NCBI GenBank assembly: GCA_965229885.1
Contig: CBDDJX010000002.1
Location: 124,001 to 188,000 of the forward strand
Direction of reading: 5' to 3'
Length of the DNA: 64,000 bases
DNA from: DATLLJ01 sp965229885
GTDB lineage: Bacteria; Acidobacteriota; Vicinamibacteria; Vicinamibacterales; CAVVIG01
Below, one piece after another: positions 29,790 to 39,434 of the stretch. The notes beneath the pieces were generated by a model, which saw nothing but the letters and a program-made list of their open reading frames with translations, was not told where the DNA came from and did no database searches. Each line of letters begins with the position of its first letter. The first letter of the stretch is position 1. A program made the translations under genes and the position numbers.

Positions 29790-30200
29790 ATGACAGACCC
29801 TATCGCAGACATGCTCACGCGGATTCGCAACTCGGTGATCGCCAAGCAGACGCGCGTCGATATGCCGGCTTCGCGGCTGAAGGTGGATATCGCCCGCATC
29901 CTTCAGGACGAGGGTTACATTCAGGGCTACAAGCTTGTCGACGACGCCGTCCCGAAGACGACGGCGCCGGTCAAGACGCTGCGGCTGTTCCTGAAATACG
30001 GACCGCACGGCGAACGGCTGATCACTGGCATCCAGCGTATCAGCCGCCCCGGCCGCCGCATCTATTTCGGACGCGACGACGTCCCTGACGTGCTGGCGGG
30101 TCTCGGCACCAGCATCCTGACGACCTCGCGCGGCGTCATGACGGGCCGCGCTGCGGTCAAGGCCGGCGTCGGCGGCGAGGTCTTGTGCAACATTTGGTAG
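29790..30200 (+). CDS. rpsH: 30S ribosomal protein S8
   Basis: 136 residues: MTDPIADMLTRIRNS at the start, SRPGRRIYFGRDDVP in the middle, and the conserved ILTTSRGVMTGRAA with C-terminal GGEVLCNIW. S8 is the classical repressor of the spc operon in E. coli; no equivalent site is identified here. Confidence 0.97.
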   Translation: MTDPIADMLTRIRNSVIAKQTRVDMPASRLKVDIARILQDEGYIQGYKLVDDAVPKTTAPVKTLRLFLKYGPHGERLITGIQRISRPGRRIYFGRDDVPDVLAGLGTSILTTSRGVMTGRAAVKAGVGGEVLCNIW

Positions 30201-30258
30201 GGCTCCAGGTTCTCGGCTTCAGGCTCTGGCTAGAGCCTGAAGCCCAAGGCCCAAAGTC
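30201..30258 (+). repeat. Inverted heptamer array A3 (rpsH-rplF spacer)
   Basis: GGCTCCA, GGTTCTC, GGCTTCA and GGCTCTG units, a short TAGA turn, then GCCTGAA, GCCCAAG and GCCC units. AAGGA follows as the rplF ribosome site. Confidence 0.65.
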
Positions 30259-30274
30259 AACAAGGATTTAGAGA

Positions 30275-30820
30275 ATGTCGTCTCGAATCGGTAAGAAACC
30301 CATCACGATTCCCAAAGGCGTCACCCTCAAGGTGGTCGACAGCGCCGTCGAGGTCCAAGGTCCGAAAGGCAAGATGCGGCAGGTGTTTCCTTCCGGCATC
30401 AACTTCGAGCTGGCGGACGGGACGCTGCACGCCAGGCGTTCGACCGACGATCCCGCCCTGGCGAAGTTCCACGGCCTGGCGCGCACACTGGTCGCCAATG
30501 CGGTGACCGGCGTCACCGAGGGGTACAAGCGCGAGCTCGACATCGTCGGTGTGGGGTACCGCGCCGAGGTGAAGGGGAAGCAGGTGGTGTTCGCGCTCGG
30601 CTACTCGCACCCGGTCGTGCTCGACGTCCCGCCCGGGATCGACATCACGGTCGACAAGCAGACGCACATCACCGTCATGGGTGTGGATCGCCAGCTCGTG
30701 GGACAGGTCGCAGCAAATATCCGCCGTTTCCGGAAGCCGGATCCGTACAAGCAGAAGGGCGTCCGGTATACCGGTGAAGTGCTGAAGAAGAAGGCCGGCA
30801 AGACGGGGGCGAAGGCGTAA
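30275..30820 (+). CDS. rplF: 50S ribosomal protein L6
   Basis: 181 residues with SRIGKKPITIPKGV, YKRELDIVGVGYRAEVKGK and the C-terminal RRFRKPDPYKQKGVRYTGE. Full length for the family. Confidence 0.97.
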   Translation: MSSRIGKKPITIPKGVTLKVVDSAVEVQGPKGKMRQVFPSGINFELADGTLHARRSTDDPALAKFHGLARTLVANAVTGVTEGYKRELDIVGVGYRAEVKGKQVVFALGYSHPVVLDVPPGIDITVDKQTHITVMGVDRQLVGQVAANIRRFRKPDPYKQKGVRYTGEVLKKKAGKTGAKA

Positions 30821-30846
30821 GGGCTGAGGGCTCGGGGCTTAGGGTT
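30821..30846 (+). repeat. Half heptamer array A4 (rplF-rplR spacer)
   Basis: Only one arm of the GGCTNNG-type array is present (GGGCTGAGGGCTCGGGGCTT), without its inverted partner. It reaches to 2 nt before the rplR ATG. Confidence 0.5.
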
Positions 30847-30847
30847 T

Positions 30848-31222
30848 ATGAAAATCAAGACGAAGGACGATCGCCGCCACCGCATTCAGTTGCGGCAGCG
30901 GAAACGGATAGGCGGTTCGAAGGAGCGCCCGCGCCTGAGCGTGTTCCGGAGCGTGACGCACATCTACGCGCAGGTGATCGACGACATGAGCGGCCAGACG
31001 CTGGTGTCGGCGTCGAGCATCGATGCGGGCCTCAAGGGCGCGTTCCCGAAGGGGGTGCGCGGCGGCAACATCAAGGGCGCCGAGGCGATTGGCAAGGCGA
31101 TCGCCGATCGATCGATCGGGAAGGGCATCAAGCGCGTCGTGTTCGACCGCAGCGGGTTCCTGTATCACGGCCGGGTTCGCGCCGTGGCGGACGCCGCGCG
31201 GAAAGCCGGTTTGGAGTTTTAG
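30848..31222 (+). CDS. rplR: 50S ribosomal protein L18
   Basis: 124 residues: RRHRIQLRQRKRIGGSKERP, LSVFRSVTHIYAQVIDD, and VVFDRSGFLYHGRVRAVADA near the end. It binds 5S rRNA. Confidence 0.97.
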   Translation: MKIKTKDDRRHRIQLRQRKRIGGSKERPRLSVFRSVTHIYAQVIDDMSGQTLVSASSIDAGLKGAFPKGVRGGNIKGAEAIGKAIADRSIGKGIKRVVFDRSGFLYHGRVRAVADAARKAGLEF

Positions 31223-31226
31223 TCAC

Positions 31227-31745
31227 ATGCGTACGAGAGAGCGAATCGATCCGGCGCAGCTCGATATCAAGGACACGGTCGTCTCGATCAACCGCGTCAC
31301 GAAGGTCGTCAAGGGCGGCAAGAACCTGAGCTTCAGCGCGCTCGTCGTCGTCGGCGACGGCCACGGCGTCGTCGGCTTCGGGGTCGGCAAGGCCAAGGAA
31401 GTGCCGTCGGCGATCAAGAAGGGCATCGAGGCGGCGAAGAAGAACCTGATTCGCGTCCCGCTGCAGGGCACGACGATTCCGCATCCGATTGTCGGCAAGT
31501 TCGGCGCCGGCAGCGTGCTCCTGAAGCCGGCGCCGGACGGCACCGGCATCATCGCGGGCGGCACGGTGCGCGCGGTCGTCGAGGCGGCCGGGATTGCGAA
31601 CATCATGACCAAGTCGCTCGGATCGGCGAACCCGCATAACGTCGTGCGCGCGACGATCGCAGGGCTCGGCTCGCTCAAGGATCCGAGAATGCTCGCGCGG
31701 CTGCGCGGCAAAGACGTCGGAGATTTCGGCCGCGCGACGGCATAG
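31227..31745 (+). CDS. rpsE: 30S ribosomal protein S5
   Basis: 172 residues: DTVVSINRVTKVVKGGKNLS, GFGVGKAKEVPSAIKKG, and TKSLGSANPHNVVRATIAGL. The spectinomycin-contact loop (VVKGGK) has its usual residues. It lies 4 nt after rplR. Confidence 0.98.
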   Translation: MRTRERIDPAQLDIKDTVVSINRVTKVVKGGKNLSFSALVVVGDGHGVVGFGVGKAKEVPSAIKKGIEAAKKNLIRVPLQGTTIPHPIVGKFGAGSVLLKPAPDGTGIIAGGTVRAVVEAAGIANIMTKSLGSANPHNVVRATIAGLGSLKDPRMLARLRGKDVGDFGRATA

Positions 31746-31755
31746 CAGGGAACAG

Positions 31756-31956
31756 ATGGCCAACCAGAGAACAGATACGAAAGGTGCCACGGTGAAGGTG
31801 ACGCTGACGGTGAGCCCGGTCGGGTTCAACCGTAGTCAGCTCACCGTCGTCCGCAGTCTCGGGCTGCGCCGTATCCGGCACTCGGTGGAGCTAAAGGACA
31901 CGCCGGAAACGCGCGGCATGATTCATAAGGTGCGGCACCTGGTCGAGGTGGAATAG
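31756..31956 (+). CDS. rpmD: 50S ribosomal protein L30
   Basis: 66 residues: KVTLTVSPVGFNRSQLTVV, RSLGLRRIRHSVELKDTPE and MIHKVRHLVEVE, as in bacterial L30. Confidence 0.95.
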   Translation: MANQRTDTKGATVKVTLTVSPVGFNRSQLTVVRSLGLRRIRHSVELKDTPETRGMIHKVRHLVEVE

Positions 31957-31987
31957 CGCCGGCGGGCAGTGAAAGTATAAGGTCGCC

Positions 31988-32435
31988 ATGTCATTGAACA
32001 ATCTGCGTCCCCCAAAGGGGGCGAAACACGCGAAGAAGCGGATCGGGCGCGGCCAGGGGTCCGGCAACGGCAAGACCGCCGGCCGCGGGCACAAGGGCGC
32101 GAAGTCGCGGTCCGGTTACAAGTTCAAGCGCGGCTTTGAAGGCGGCCAGATGCCGCTGCACCGCCGTGTGCCGAAGCGCGGGTTCCAGAATCCTTTCCGC
32201 GTGGAGTACGAGGTCGTAAACCTCGACACGCTCGCCGCCCGGTTCGAGGCCGGCACCATCGTGACGCCGGAACTGCTGCTCGAGCGCGGCCTCATGTCGG
32301 GCGCACGCCGGCTGATCAAGGTGCTCGCGCGCGGCGACGTCGGGAAGGCGCTGACCGTTCACGCGCACAAATTCAGCGGAAAGGCGGCAGAAAAGATCGC
32401 GGCCGCCGGGGGAACGACAGCACTGATCGCAGCCC

Positions 32436-32443
<8 letters not shown>
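31988..32443 (+). CDS. rplO: 50S ribosomal protein L15
   Basis: 151 residues with the Gly-rich N-terminus (KRIGRGQGSGNGKTAGRGHKG), GFEGGQMPLHRRVPKRGF, and a C-terminal KVLARGDVGKALTVHAHKFS. Its end overlaps the secY start by 8 nt. Confidence 0.97.
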
Positions 32444-33818
<1,375 letters not shown>

Positions 33819-34502
33819 GTGCTGGCAGTGGCGCTGAATCTCATCATGCTGGGCCCTCCGGGCGCGGGCAAAGGCACCCAGGCGGAACAGATTGCCAGGG
33901 CGAACGGGATTCCGAGGATCTCGACGGGCGACATCCTTCGCGAGGCGGTCCACAGCGGCACGGAAATCGGCAAGCGGGCCCAGGCGATCGTGGAGCGCGG
34001 CGAGCTGGTCGGCGACGATGTGGTGATCGGGATCGTGCAGGAACGGCTCAACCGGAAGGATGTACGGGACGGGTTCATCCTGGACGGGTTCCCTCGGACG
34101 GTCATGCAGGCGGCGGCGCTCGACGAGATCATGAGGGGTCGCGCCCCGCTGGTCGTCGTCGAAATCGCGGTACCTGACCTGGAGCTCGTGCGGCGGCTGT
34201 CGATGCGCATGGTGTGCGAACACTGCGCCGCCACCGCAGACGCGGCGGCAGCCAGGACCTCCGCCGAATGCCAGCGGTGCGGTGGGAAGCTCGTGCGGCG
34301 CAGTGACGACAACGACACGGTGGTCCTCGAGCGTTTGAAGGTCTACCACCAGCAGACGCGGCCGCTCGTGGAGTACTACCAGGGGCGGCCGACGTTCCGC
34401 TCCGTGAACGGATCGCAGTCGCCCGATCTGGTGGTGGCGGAATTGGTGGCCGCGATCGAATCGGCGGGCAGGAGAGCGGCCGTCAAAGGGGCAAAGCCGT
34501 GA
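33819..34502 (+). CDS. adk: Adenylate kinase, zinc-binding LID type
   Basis: 227 residues. The P-loop is GPPGAGKGTQ, the NMP site is RISTGDILREAV, and DGFPRT is present. The LID has four cysteines (CEHC and CQRC) with a longer insert between them than usual. It balances ATP, ADP and AMP. The GTG start abuts secY; a second GTG (33828) is closer to the P-loop. Confidence 0.96.
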   Translation: MLAVALNLIMLGPPGAGKGTQAEQIARANGIPRISTGDILREAVHSGTEIGKRAQAIVERGELVGDDVVIGIVQERLNRKDVRDGFILDGFPRTVMQAAALDEIMRGRAPLVVVEIAVPDLELVRRLSMRMVCEHCAATADAAAARTSAECQRCGGKLVRRSDDNDTVVLERLKVYHQQTRPLVEYYQGRPTFRSVNGSQSPDLVVAELVAAIESAGRRAAVKGAKP

Positions 34503-35290
34503 TTGTGTGCCGCTCGGCCAGCGAGCTGAAGCGCATGCGTGAAGCGGGCCGGCTGGTCGGCGAAGTGCTGACGGAGCTCGCGGCGCACATCGCGCCGGGG
34601 ACGACGACGACGGACCTTGATGCGCTCGCGGAGAAGCGGATTGGTGCAGCGGGCGCGACGCCGGCATTCAAGGGGTATCACGGCTATCCGGCGACGATTT
34701 GCGCGTCGATCAACAACGAGGTGATCCACGGGATTCCGTCGGGCCGCCGCGTGCTGAACGAAGGCGACATTATTTCGCTCGACGTCGGCGTATTGCTCGA
34801 GGGTTACTTCGGCGACAGCGCGATCACGCTGCCGGTCGGCCAGGTGTCTGAAGAGGCCGCGACGCTGCTTCGGGTCACCGAAGAATCGCTGTGCAAGGCG
34901 ATCGAGTGCGTGCGCCCGGGCGCCCGGGTGTCGGATATCGGCCACGCGGTGCAGCGGCACGTGGAGGCGTTCGGCTTCTCTGTCGTGCGCGAGTTCGTCG
35001 GCCACGGTATCGGCGAGAAGATGCACGAAGAGCCGCAGGTGCCGAACTACGGCAGGCCGGGCCGCGGGCCGCGGCTGGCCGAGGGGATAGTGCTCGCGAT
35101 CGAGCCGATGGTGAATGCCGGCAAGCCGGCGGTGAAAGTGCTGGGGGACGGCTGGACCGCCGTGACGAAGGACGGCAGCCTCGCGGCGCATTTCGAACAC
35201 ACCGTGGCGGTCACGGCAGGAGAGCCGTGGATTCTGACGGCGAGAAGCGTCGCGGCCAGCGCGATGCGCGAAGGCGCCGAGCGGCTGTGA
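34499..35290 (+). CDS. map: Type I methionine aminopeptidase
   Basis: 263 residues. Metal ligands are recognisable in SLDVGVLLEGYFGDSA (two Asp), GHGIGEKMHEEP (His), AIEPMVNAG (Glu) and FEHTVAV (Glu). It removes the initiator methionine. The GTG start overlaps the adk stop. Confidence 0.96.
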   Translation: MIVCRSASELKRMREAGRLVGEVLTELAAHIAPGTTTTDLDALAEKRIGAAGATPAFKGYHGYPATICASINNEVIHGIPSGRRVLNEGDIISLDVGVLLEGYFGDSAITLPVGQVSEEAATLLRVTEESLCKAIECVRPGARVSDIGHAVQRHVEAFGFSVVREFVGHGIGEKMHEEPQVPNYGRPGRGPRLAEGIVLAIEPMVNAGKPAVKVLGDGWTAVTKDGSLAAHFEHTVAVTAGEPWILTARSVAASAMREGAERL

Positions 35291-35334
35291 GTGGGAGTGG
35301 CGCCCCACAAGCGATGAGAGACGCCCGGTAAGCG

Positions 35335-35547
35335 ATGCCCGGCTCCGGTGAGGACGTCGTGGGAACGGTCACTGACCAGTTGCCGAGCGCGTTGTATCGT
35401 GTGCGACTCAATCAGGGCTCGATGGTGACGGCACACATCGTCGATCGTATGGATCGCAACTTCGTGCGCGTGCTGGTCGGCGATCGGGTGCGAATTGAGT
35501 TGTCGAAGGACGTCACGCGGGGACGGATAGTGGAGAAGATGTCGTGA
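35335..35547 (+). CDS. infA: Translation initiation factor IF-1
   Basis: 70 residues, one S1/OB domain: DVVGTVTDQLPSALYRVRL, GSMVTAHIVDRMDRNFVRVL and GDRVRIELSKDVTRGRIVEK. The order map-infA-rpmJ-rpsM is the usual one. Confidence 0.92.
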   Translation: MPGSGEDVVGTVTDQLPSALYRVRLNQGSMVTAHIVDRMDRNFVRVLVGDRVRIELSKDVTRGRIVEKMS

Positions 35548-35548
35548 A

Positions 35549-35630
35549 TGTGAGGATGTCAGGATCTGAGGATCTATTGCATGAATTCAGATTCTCAAAT
35601 CCTGGGATCCTCACATTCTTGGATTCAGGG
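35549..35630 (+). repeat. Inverted octamer array B2 (infA-rpmJ spacer)
   Basis: GTGAGGAT, GTCAGGAT and CTGAGGAT units are followed by inverted AATCCTGG, GATCCTCA units. The two arms can pair over a large part of the 91-nt spacer. Confidence 0.65.
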
Positions 35631-35638
35631 GTGTAGTC

Positions 35639-35752
35639 ATGAAGGTGCGGGCGTCAGTCAAACGGATTTGCGACAAGTGCAAGGTCGTCAGGCGCCACGG
35701 CGTGGTGCGGGTGATTTGCAGCAACCAGAAGCACAAACAGAGGCAAGGGTGA
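35639..35752 (+). CDS. rpmJ: 50S ribosomal protein L36
   Basis: 37 residues: MKVRASVKRICDKCKVVRR then VVRVICSNQKHKQRQG. It has the zinc-binding form with CxxC plus Cys and His. The gene is short but unmistakable. Confidence 0.96.
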   Translation: MKVRASVKRICDKCKVVRRHGVVRVICSNQKHKQRQG

Positions 35753-35856
35753 ATTTATGGATGTGAGGATTTGAGGAGGTGAGGATGTGCTTGAGGATAG
35801 CAGATCCTCAGATCCTCAGATCCTCAGATCCCCAAATCCTCAGATTCGAGGATCAG
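35753..35856 (+). repeat. Inverted octamer array B3 (rpmJ-rpsM spacer)
   Basis: The left arm has GTGAGGAT, TTGAGGAG and GTGAGGAT units and the right arm has three perfect GATCCTCA units followed by near-copies. The spacer of 108 nt is almost entirely this array, ending 4 nt before the rpsM ATG. Confidence 0.7.
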
Positions 35857-35860
35857 ATAT

Positions 35861-36235
35861 ATGGCACGAATTGCTGGCGTCGATCTGCCGCGGACCAAGC
35901 GCGTCGAGATCGGTCTCACCTACATCTACGGCATCGGGCGGGTGCGCTCGAACACGATCCTGACAGAAGCCGGCGTGAGTGCCGACATCCGCGTCAAGGA
36001 CCTGTCCGAGGACGACGTCCGGAAGATCAGCCGCGTGATCGAGGAGCAGGGTGGCGTCGAGGGCGACCTCCGCAAGGAGATCTCGATGAACATCAAGCGG
36101 CTGATGGAAATCGGCTGTTACCGCGGGATGCGCCACCGGCGCAACCTGCCCGCTCGCGGTCAGCGGACGAAGACGAACGCACGGACGCGCAAGGGGCCGC
36201 GCAAGGGCGCGATCGCGAAGAAGAAGACGGTCTAA
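35861..36235 (+). CDS. rpsM: 30S ribosomal protein S13
   Basis: 124 residues: MARIAGVDLPRTKRVEIGLT, YGIGRVRSNTIL, and the C-terminal CYRGMRHRRNLPARGQRTKT with a basic end. Full length. Confidence 0.98.
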   Translation: MARIAGVDLPRTKRVEIGLTYIYGIGRVRSNTILTEAGVSADIRVKDLSEDDVRKISRVIEEQGGVEGDLRKEISMNIKRLMEIGCYRGMRHRRNLPARGQRTKTNARTRKGPRKGAIAKKKTV

Positions 36236-36238
36236 TTT

Positions 36239-36688
36239 ATGGCAAAAGCAGAACCGGCACCGGAAGGCGTCACGCCAGAGAAGAAGGAAGGCGCCAGAGG
36301 CAAGCGGAAGAAGACGTTCAAGAAGCGCGGTGAGAAGCGTGTCGTTCACCACGGACTCGCACACATCCATGCGTCGTTCAACAACACGACGGTGACGATT
36401 ACGGACACCGAAGGGAACGTTGTCGCCTGGTCAAGCGCCGGCGGCATCGGCTTCAAGGGCTCGCGCAAAGGGACGCCGTTCGCGGCGACCCAGGCGGCGC
36501 TGAATGCGGGCAACGCGGCCAAGACGGTCGGCATGCGCTCGCTCGACGTGCGCGTCAAGGGGCCGGGCTCCGGCCGCGAATCGGCGATCCGCGCGTTGCA
36601 GACCGTCGGCCTTGAGGTGAAGTCGATCCGCGACGTCACGCCGATCCCGCACAATGGCTGCAGACCACCGAAACGGCGACGCGTCTAG
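36239..36688 (+). CDS. rpsK: 30S ribosomal protein S11
   Basis: 149 residues. A Lys/Glu-rich N-terminal stretch of ~30 residues precedes the core (GLAHIHASFNNTTVTITD, SSAGGIGFKGSRKGTPFAAQ-like, IRDVTPIPHNGCRPPKRRRV). It lies 3 nt after rpsM. Confidence 0.97.
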   Translation: MAKAEPAPEGVTPEKKEGARGKRKKTFKKRGEKRVVHHGLAHIHASFNNTTVTITDTEGNVVAWSSAGGIGFKGSRKGTPFAATQAALNAGNAAKTVGMRSLDVRVKGPGSGRESAIRALQTVGLEVKSIRDVTPIPHNGCRPPKRRRV

Positions 36689-36698
36689 TGACAAGTGA

Positions 36699-36802
36699 AT
36701 CTGAGGATGTGAAGAATCTGAGGATGTAAGGATCTGGGGATGTAAGGATGTATCGGAGGCTGTGAAATCCTCAGATCCTCATATCCCCAGATCCTCAAAT
36801 TC
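36699..36802 (+). repeat. Inverted octamer array B4 (rpsK-rpsD spacer)
   Basis: CTGAGGAT, GTAAGGAT, CTGGGGAT and GTAAGGAT units, a central GGAGGCTGTG turn, then AATCCTCA, GATCCTCA, TATCCCCA and GATCCTCA. The arms match unit by unit, with the compensating G/C change in CTGGGGAT and ATCCCCA. Confidence 0.7.
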
Positions 36803-36813
36803 AAGAGGACTGA

Positions 36814-37443
36814 ATGGCTCGTTATATCGGACCAGTGTGTCGTTTGTGCCGGCGTGAGGGGATGAAGCTGTTCCTCAAGGGGGAGCGCTGCTACACCGAG
36901 AAGTGCGCCATCGAAAAGCGCAACTTCCCGCCCGGGCAGCACGGCAAGAGGCGCAGGGCGAAGCTCGCCGGCTACGGCATCCAGTTGCGCGAGAAGCAGA
37001 AGGCCAAGCGCACCTACGGCGTCCTCGAGGATCAGTTCCGCGGCTACTTCGCGGCGGCCGCGCGGGCGCGCGGCATCACCGGCGAAACGCTGCTGCAGCT
37101 CCTCGAACGGCGGCTCGACAACGTCGTCTACCGGCTCGGCCTCGCCACGTCGCGGCCGCAGGCGAGGCAGCTCGTGCGCCACGGGCATTTCCTCGTCAAC
37201 GGCAAGAAGGTCGACATCCCGTCCTATTCCGTGAGACAGGGCGACCTAGTGACCGTCCTCGGACGGACGCAGAAGAACCCGACGCTCGAGCACGCGATGG
37301 AAGAAGTGAAGGGCCGCGGCATTCCCGGGTGGCTCTCGTTCGACGCGACCACGATCACCGGGCGCATCGTCTCGATGCCCACGCGCGAGCAGATTAATCT
37401 GCCCGTGCAGGAACAGCTCATCGTGGAGTTGTATTCGAAATAG
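36814..37443 (+). CDS. rpsD: 30S ribosomal protein S4
   Basis: 209 residues. MARYIGPVCRLCRREGMKLF and the CYTEKCAIEKRNFPPGQHG segment give a zinc-binding N-terminus (four Cys). The S4 domain has LERRLDNVVYRLGLATSRPQARQLV. It is a primary 16S rRNA binder. Confidence 0.98.
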   Translation: MARYIGPVCRLCRREGMKLFLKGERCYTEKCAIEKRNFPPGQHGKRRRAKLAGYGIQLREKQKAKRTYGVLEDQFRGYFAAAARARGITGETLLQLLERRLDNVVYRLGLATSRPQARQLVRHGHFLVNGKKVDIPSYSVRQGDLVTVLGRTQKNPTLEHAMEEVKGRGIPGWLSFDATTITGRIVSMPTREQINLPVQEQLIVELYSK

Positions 37444-37508
37444 GCTCTAGGCTCTGGGTTCTGGACTCTAGGCTTTGGCTACAGCCTGGAGCCTGAAGCC
37501 CGAAGCCA
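37443..37508 (+). repeat. Inverted heptamer array A5 (rpsD-rpoA spacer)
   Basis: This is the clearest example: five 7-nt units (GGCTCTA, GGCTCTG, GGTTCTG, GACTCTA, GGCTTTG), a 4-nt turn, then CAGCCTG, GAGCCTG, AAGCCCG and AAGCC. It can fold as one long imperfect hairpin. Confidence 0.75.
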
Positions 37509-37616
37509 TCGCACACCGCTGACCCGCAGCCTTATACAGACCTGCGGCGGGAGGTCGGCGGTCACTTGCAGGTCTGGAGGCCCGACTGCGGGCCCGTAGG
37601 CGAAAGGAAGAATCCG

Positions 37617-38603
37617 ATGCTTTGGAAAGGTTTTCAGCGACCCAAGCGGCTCGAGCTCGAGCGCGAGACTCTCACGGACCGGTTCGGCCGGTTCTACGCC
37701 CAGCCGTTCGAGCGCGGCTTCGGCACGACGATCGGCAACGCGATGCGGCGCGTGCTGCTGTCCTCGGTGGAAGGCGCGGCGATCACCGCGGTGAAGATCG
37801 AGGGTGTGCTCCACGAGTTCTCGCCGATTCCCGGCGTGGTCGAGGACGCGACCGATATCATCCTCAACCTGAAGCAGATTCCGCTCAAGCTGCACGTCGA
37901 TCACACCAAGACGCTGACGCTCAAGATCGACAAGGCGGGCGAAGTGCGCGGGCGCGACATTCAGGCCGACGGCGACGTGGAGATCCTCGAGCCTGACGCC
38001 CATATCGCGACCGTCTCCGACCACGGCAAGCTTCACATAGAGATGCGCATGAAGCGCGGCCGCGGCTACGTGTCGGCCGACAAGAACTTCGACGAGGAAC
38101 TCGGCATCGGCTGGATCCCGCTCGACTCGGTCCACTCGCCGGTCAAAAAGGTGAACTATCTCGTCGAAGCGGCGCGTCTGGGCCAGACGACCGACTACGA
38201 CAAGCTGACCATCGACGTCTGGACGAACGGATCGATTAACCCCCGCGACGCCGTGTCGCTGTCGGCGAAGCTCGTCCGCGATCACCTGAATATCTTCATC
38301 AACCTCGACGAAGTCACCGAGCAGCAGCTGGAGGCCTCGTCCGACCAGCCGCGCGTCGGCGTCAGCAACGAGAACCTCGACAAGAGCGTCGAGGAGCTCG
38401 AGCTGTCCGTCCGTTCGTACAACTGCCTCAAGAACGCGAACATCCGCACGATTCGCGAGCTGGTGCAGAGGAGCGAGGGCGAGATGCTCAAGACGAAGAA
38501 TTTCGGACGCAAGAGCCTCAACGAGATCAAGGAGATCCTGCAGACGATGGGCCTTGGCCTCGGCATCAAGATCGACCAGTCGGCCACCGCGTCGCAGGAG
38601 TAG
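37617..38603 (+). CDS. rpoA: DNA-directed RNA polymerase subunit alpha
   Basis: 328 residues starting MLWKGFQRPKRLE with AAAGGAAG upstream. The N-terminal domain has ERGFGTTIGNAMRRVLLSS and the C-terminal domain has SYNCLKNANIRTIRELVQRSE, then NFGRKSLNEIKEIL, the UP-element/activator-binding part. Confidence 0.98.
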   Translation: MLWKGFQRPKRLELERETLTDRFGRFYAQPFERGFGTTIGNAMRRVLLSSVEGAAITAVKIEGVLHEFSPIPGVVEDATDIILNLKQIPLKLHVDHTKTLTLKIDKAGEVRGRDIQADGDVEILEPDAHIATVSDHGKLHIEMRMKRGRGYVSADKNFDEELGIGWIPLDSVHSPVKKVNYLVEAARLGQTTDYDKLTIDVWTNGSINPRDAVSLSAKLVRDHLNIFINLDEVTEQQLEASSDQPRVGVSNENLDKSVEELELSVRSYNCLKNANIRTIRELVQRSEGEMLKTKNFGRKSLNEIKEILQTMGLGLGIKIDQSATASQE

Positions 38604-38604
38604 G

Positions 38605-38652
38605 AGCAGGCGGGACAGGCGGGATAGGCCGGCCCATCCCGCCCCTCCAGCC
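38605..38652 (+). repeat. GC-rich inverted repeat C (rpoA-rplQ spacer)
   Basis: GGCGGGAT (38618-38625) pairs perfectly with ATCCCGCC (38636-38643) across a 10-nt spacer that itself contains GGCCGGCC. The left side carries a second related unit (GGCGGGAC). There is no T run, so it is not a plain terminator. Confidence 0.55.
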
Positions 38653-38663
38653 CAGAAAGAGCC

Positions 38664-39281
38664 ATGAGACACCGAGTTGCACATCGAAAGCTGGGCCGCG
38701 TCACCGAGCATCGCATCGCGATGCTGCGGAATCAGGCGACCGCCCTCCTGCGCCACGAGCAGCTGACGACCACGGTGCCGAAGGCCAAGGAGCTGAGGCC
38801 GTTCGTCGAGCGGATCATCACGGTCGCGAAGCGCGGTCTGGCTGGCGGCGAAGCGGGCCGGGGCGCAGCGGCCTCCGGATCGAACGAGGTCCGGGTGCTG
38901 ACGGCGAGGCGTCTCGTCATGCAGGACCTGCAGGACCGCGAGGTCGTCACGAAGCTGTTCGACGCCATCGCGCCGCGGTTCGCGTCGCGCCCAGGCGGCT
39001 ACACGCGCCTGCTGCGCCTCGGGTTCCGCAAAGGCGACAGCGCGGAGATGGCGCAGGTGGAGCTCGTCGGCAGCGAGTTCAATCCGAAAGCCAAGGCCGA
39101 GGGCAAAGCGGCCGAAGCCGCCAAGCCGAAGACCACGGGCGTGAGCGGACGGCTGCGCGCGGCGGCCGAACGGCTCCGCGGCAAGAAGGACGACAAAGCA
39201 GACGGCGCCAGCGTGTCGACCAAGCCGTCCAAGGGCGCGCCGCGCAAATCGACGACGCCGCGCAAAGCCGGTGGGAGCTAA
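38664..39281 (+). CDS. rplQ: 50S ribosomal protein L17 with long basic tail
   Basis: 205 residues. The L17 core (MRHRVAHRKLGRVTEHRIAM, LRHEQLTTTVPKAKELRP) is ~125 residues, then ~80 residues rich in Ala, Lys and Arg follow (KAKAEGKAAEAAKPKTTG). This is the last gene of the superoperon. Its TAA overlaps the stop of a decayed VOC gene on the other strand. Confidence 0.96.
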   Translation: MRHRVAHRKLGRVTEHRIAMLRNQATALLRHEQLTTTVPKAKELRPFVERIITVAKRGLAGGEAGRGAAASGSNEVRVLTARRLVMQDLQDREVVTKLFDAIAPRFASRPGGYTRLLRLGFRKGDSAEMAQVELVGSEFNPKAKAEGKAAEAAKPKTTGVSGRLRAAAERLRGKKDDKADGASVSTKPSKGAPRKSTTPRKAGGS

Positions 39282-39388
39282 CGCTTCCCGACGACCACCC
39301 TCGCCTCCTTGTGCTCGTAGGTTGTCAACTCCAGCCGGTGTCCGAAGGGATCGCAGAAGTAGATAGAGTACGCCGCCAGGTGGTCAAT
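39278..39388 (-). pseudogene. VOC/glyoxalase-family C-terminal remnant
   Basis: Minus-strand reading gives DHLAAYSIYFCDPFGHRLEL then TTYEHKEARVVVGKR and TAG. The pattern YF-DP-GHRLEL-TTYE is the last strand of a VOC metalloenzyme with its glutamate ligand. The rest of the gene is absent upstream, where the EF-G-like gene's 3' end begins. Confidence 0.65.
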
Positions 39389-39434
39389 CACCGAACCCGC
39401 CGTGTCGATCACCAACCAACAATCAGCTATCCCT

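Noticed and set aside
35753..36802. CRISPR array suggested by repeated GATCCTCA units
   Set aside because: Units are 8 nt, contiguous and inverted within one spacer, with no unique spacers and no cas genes.
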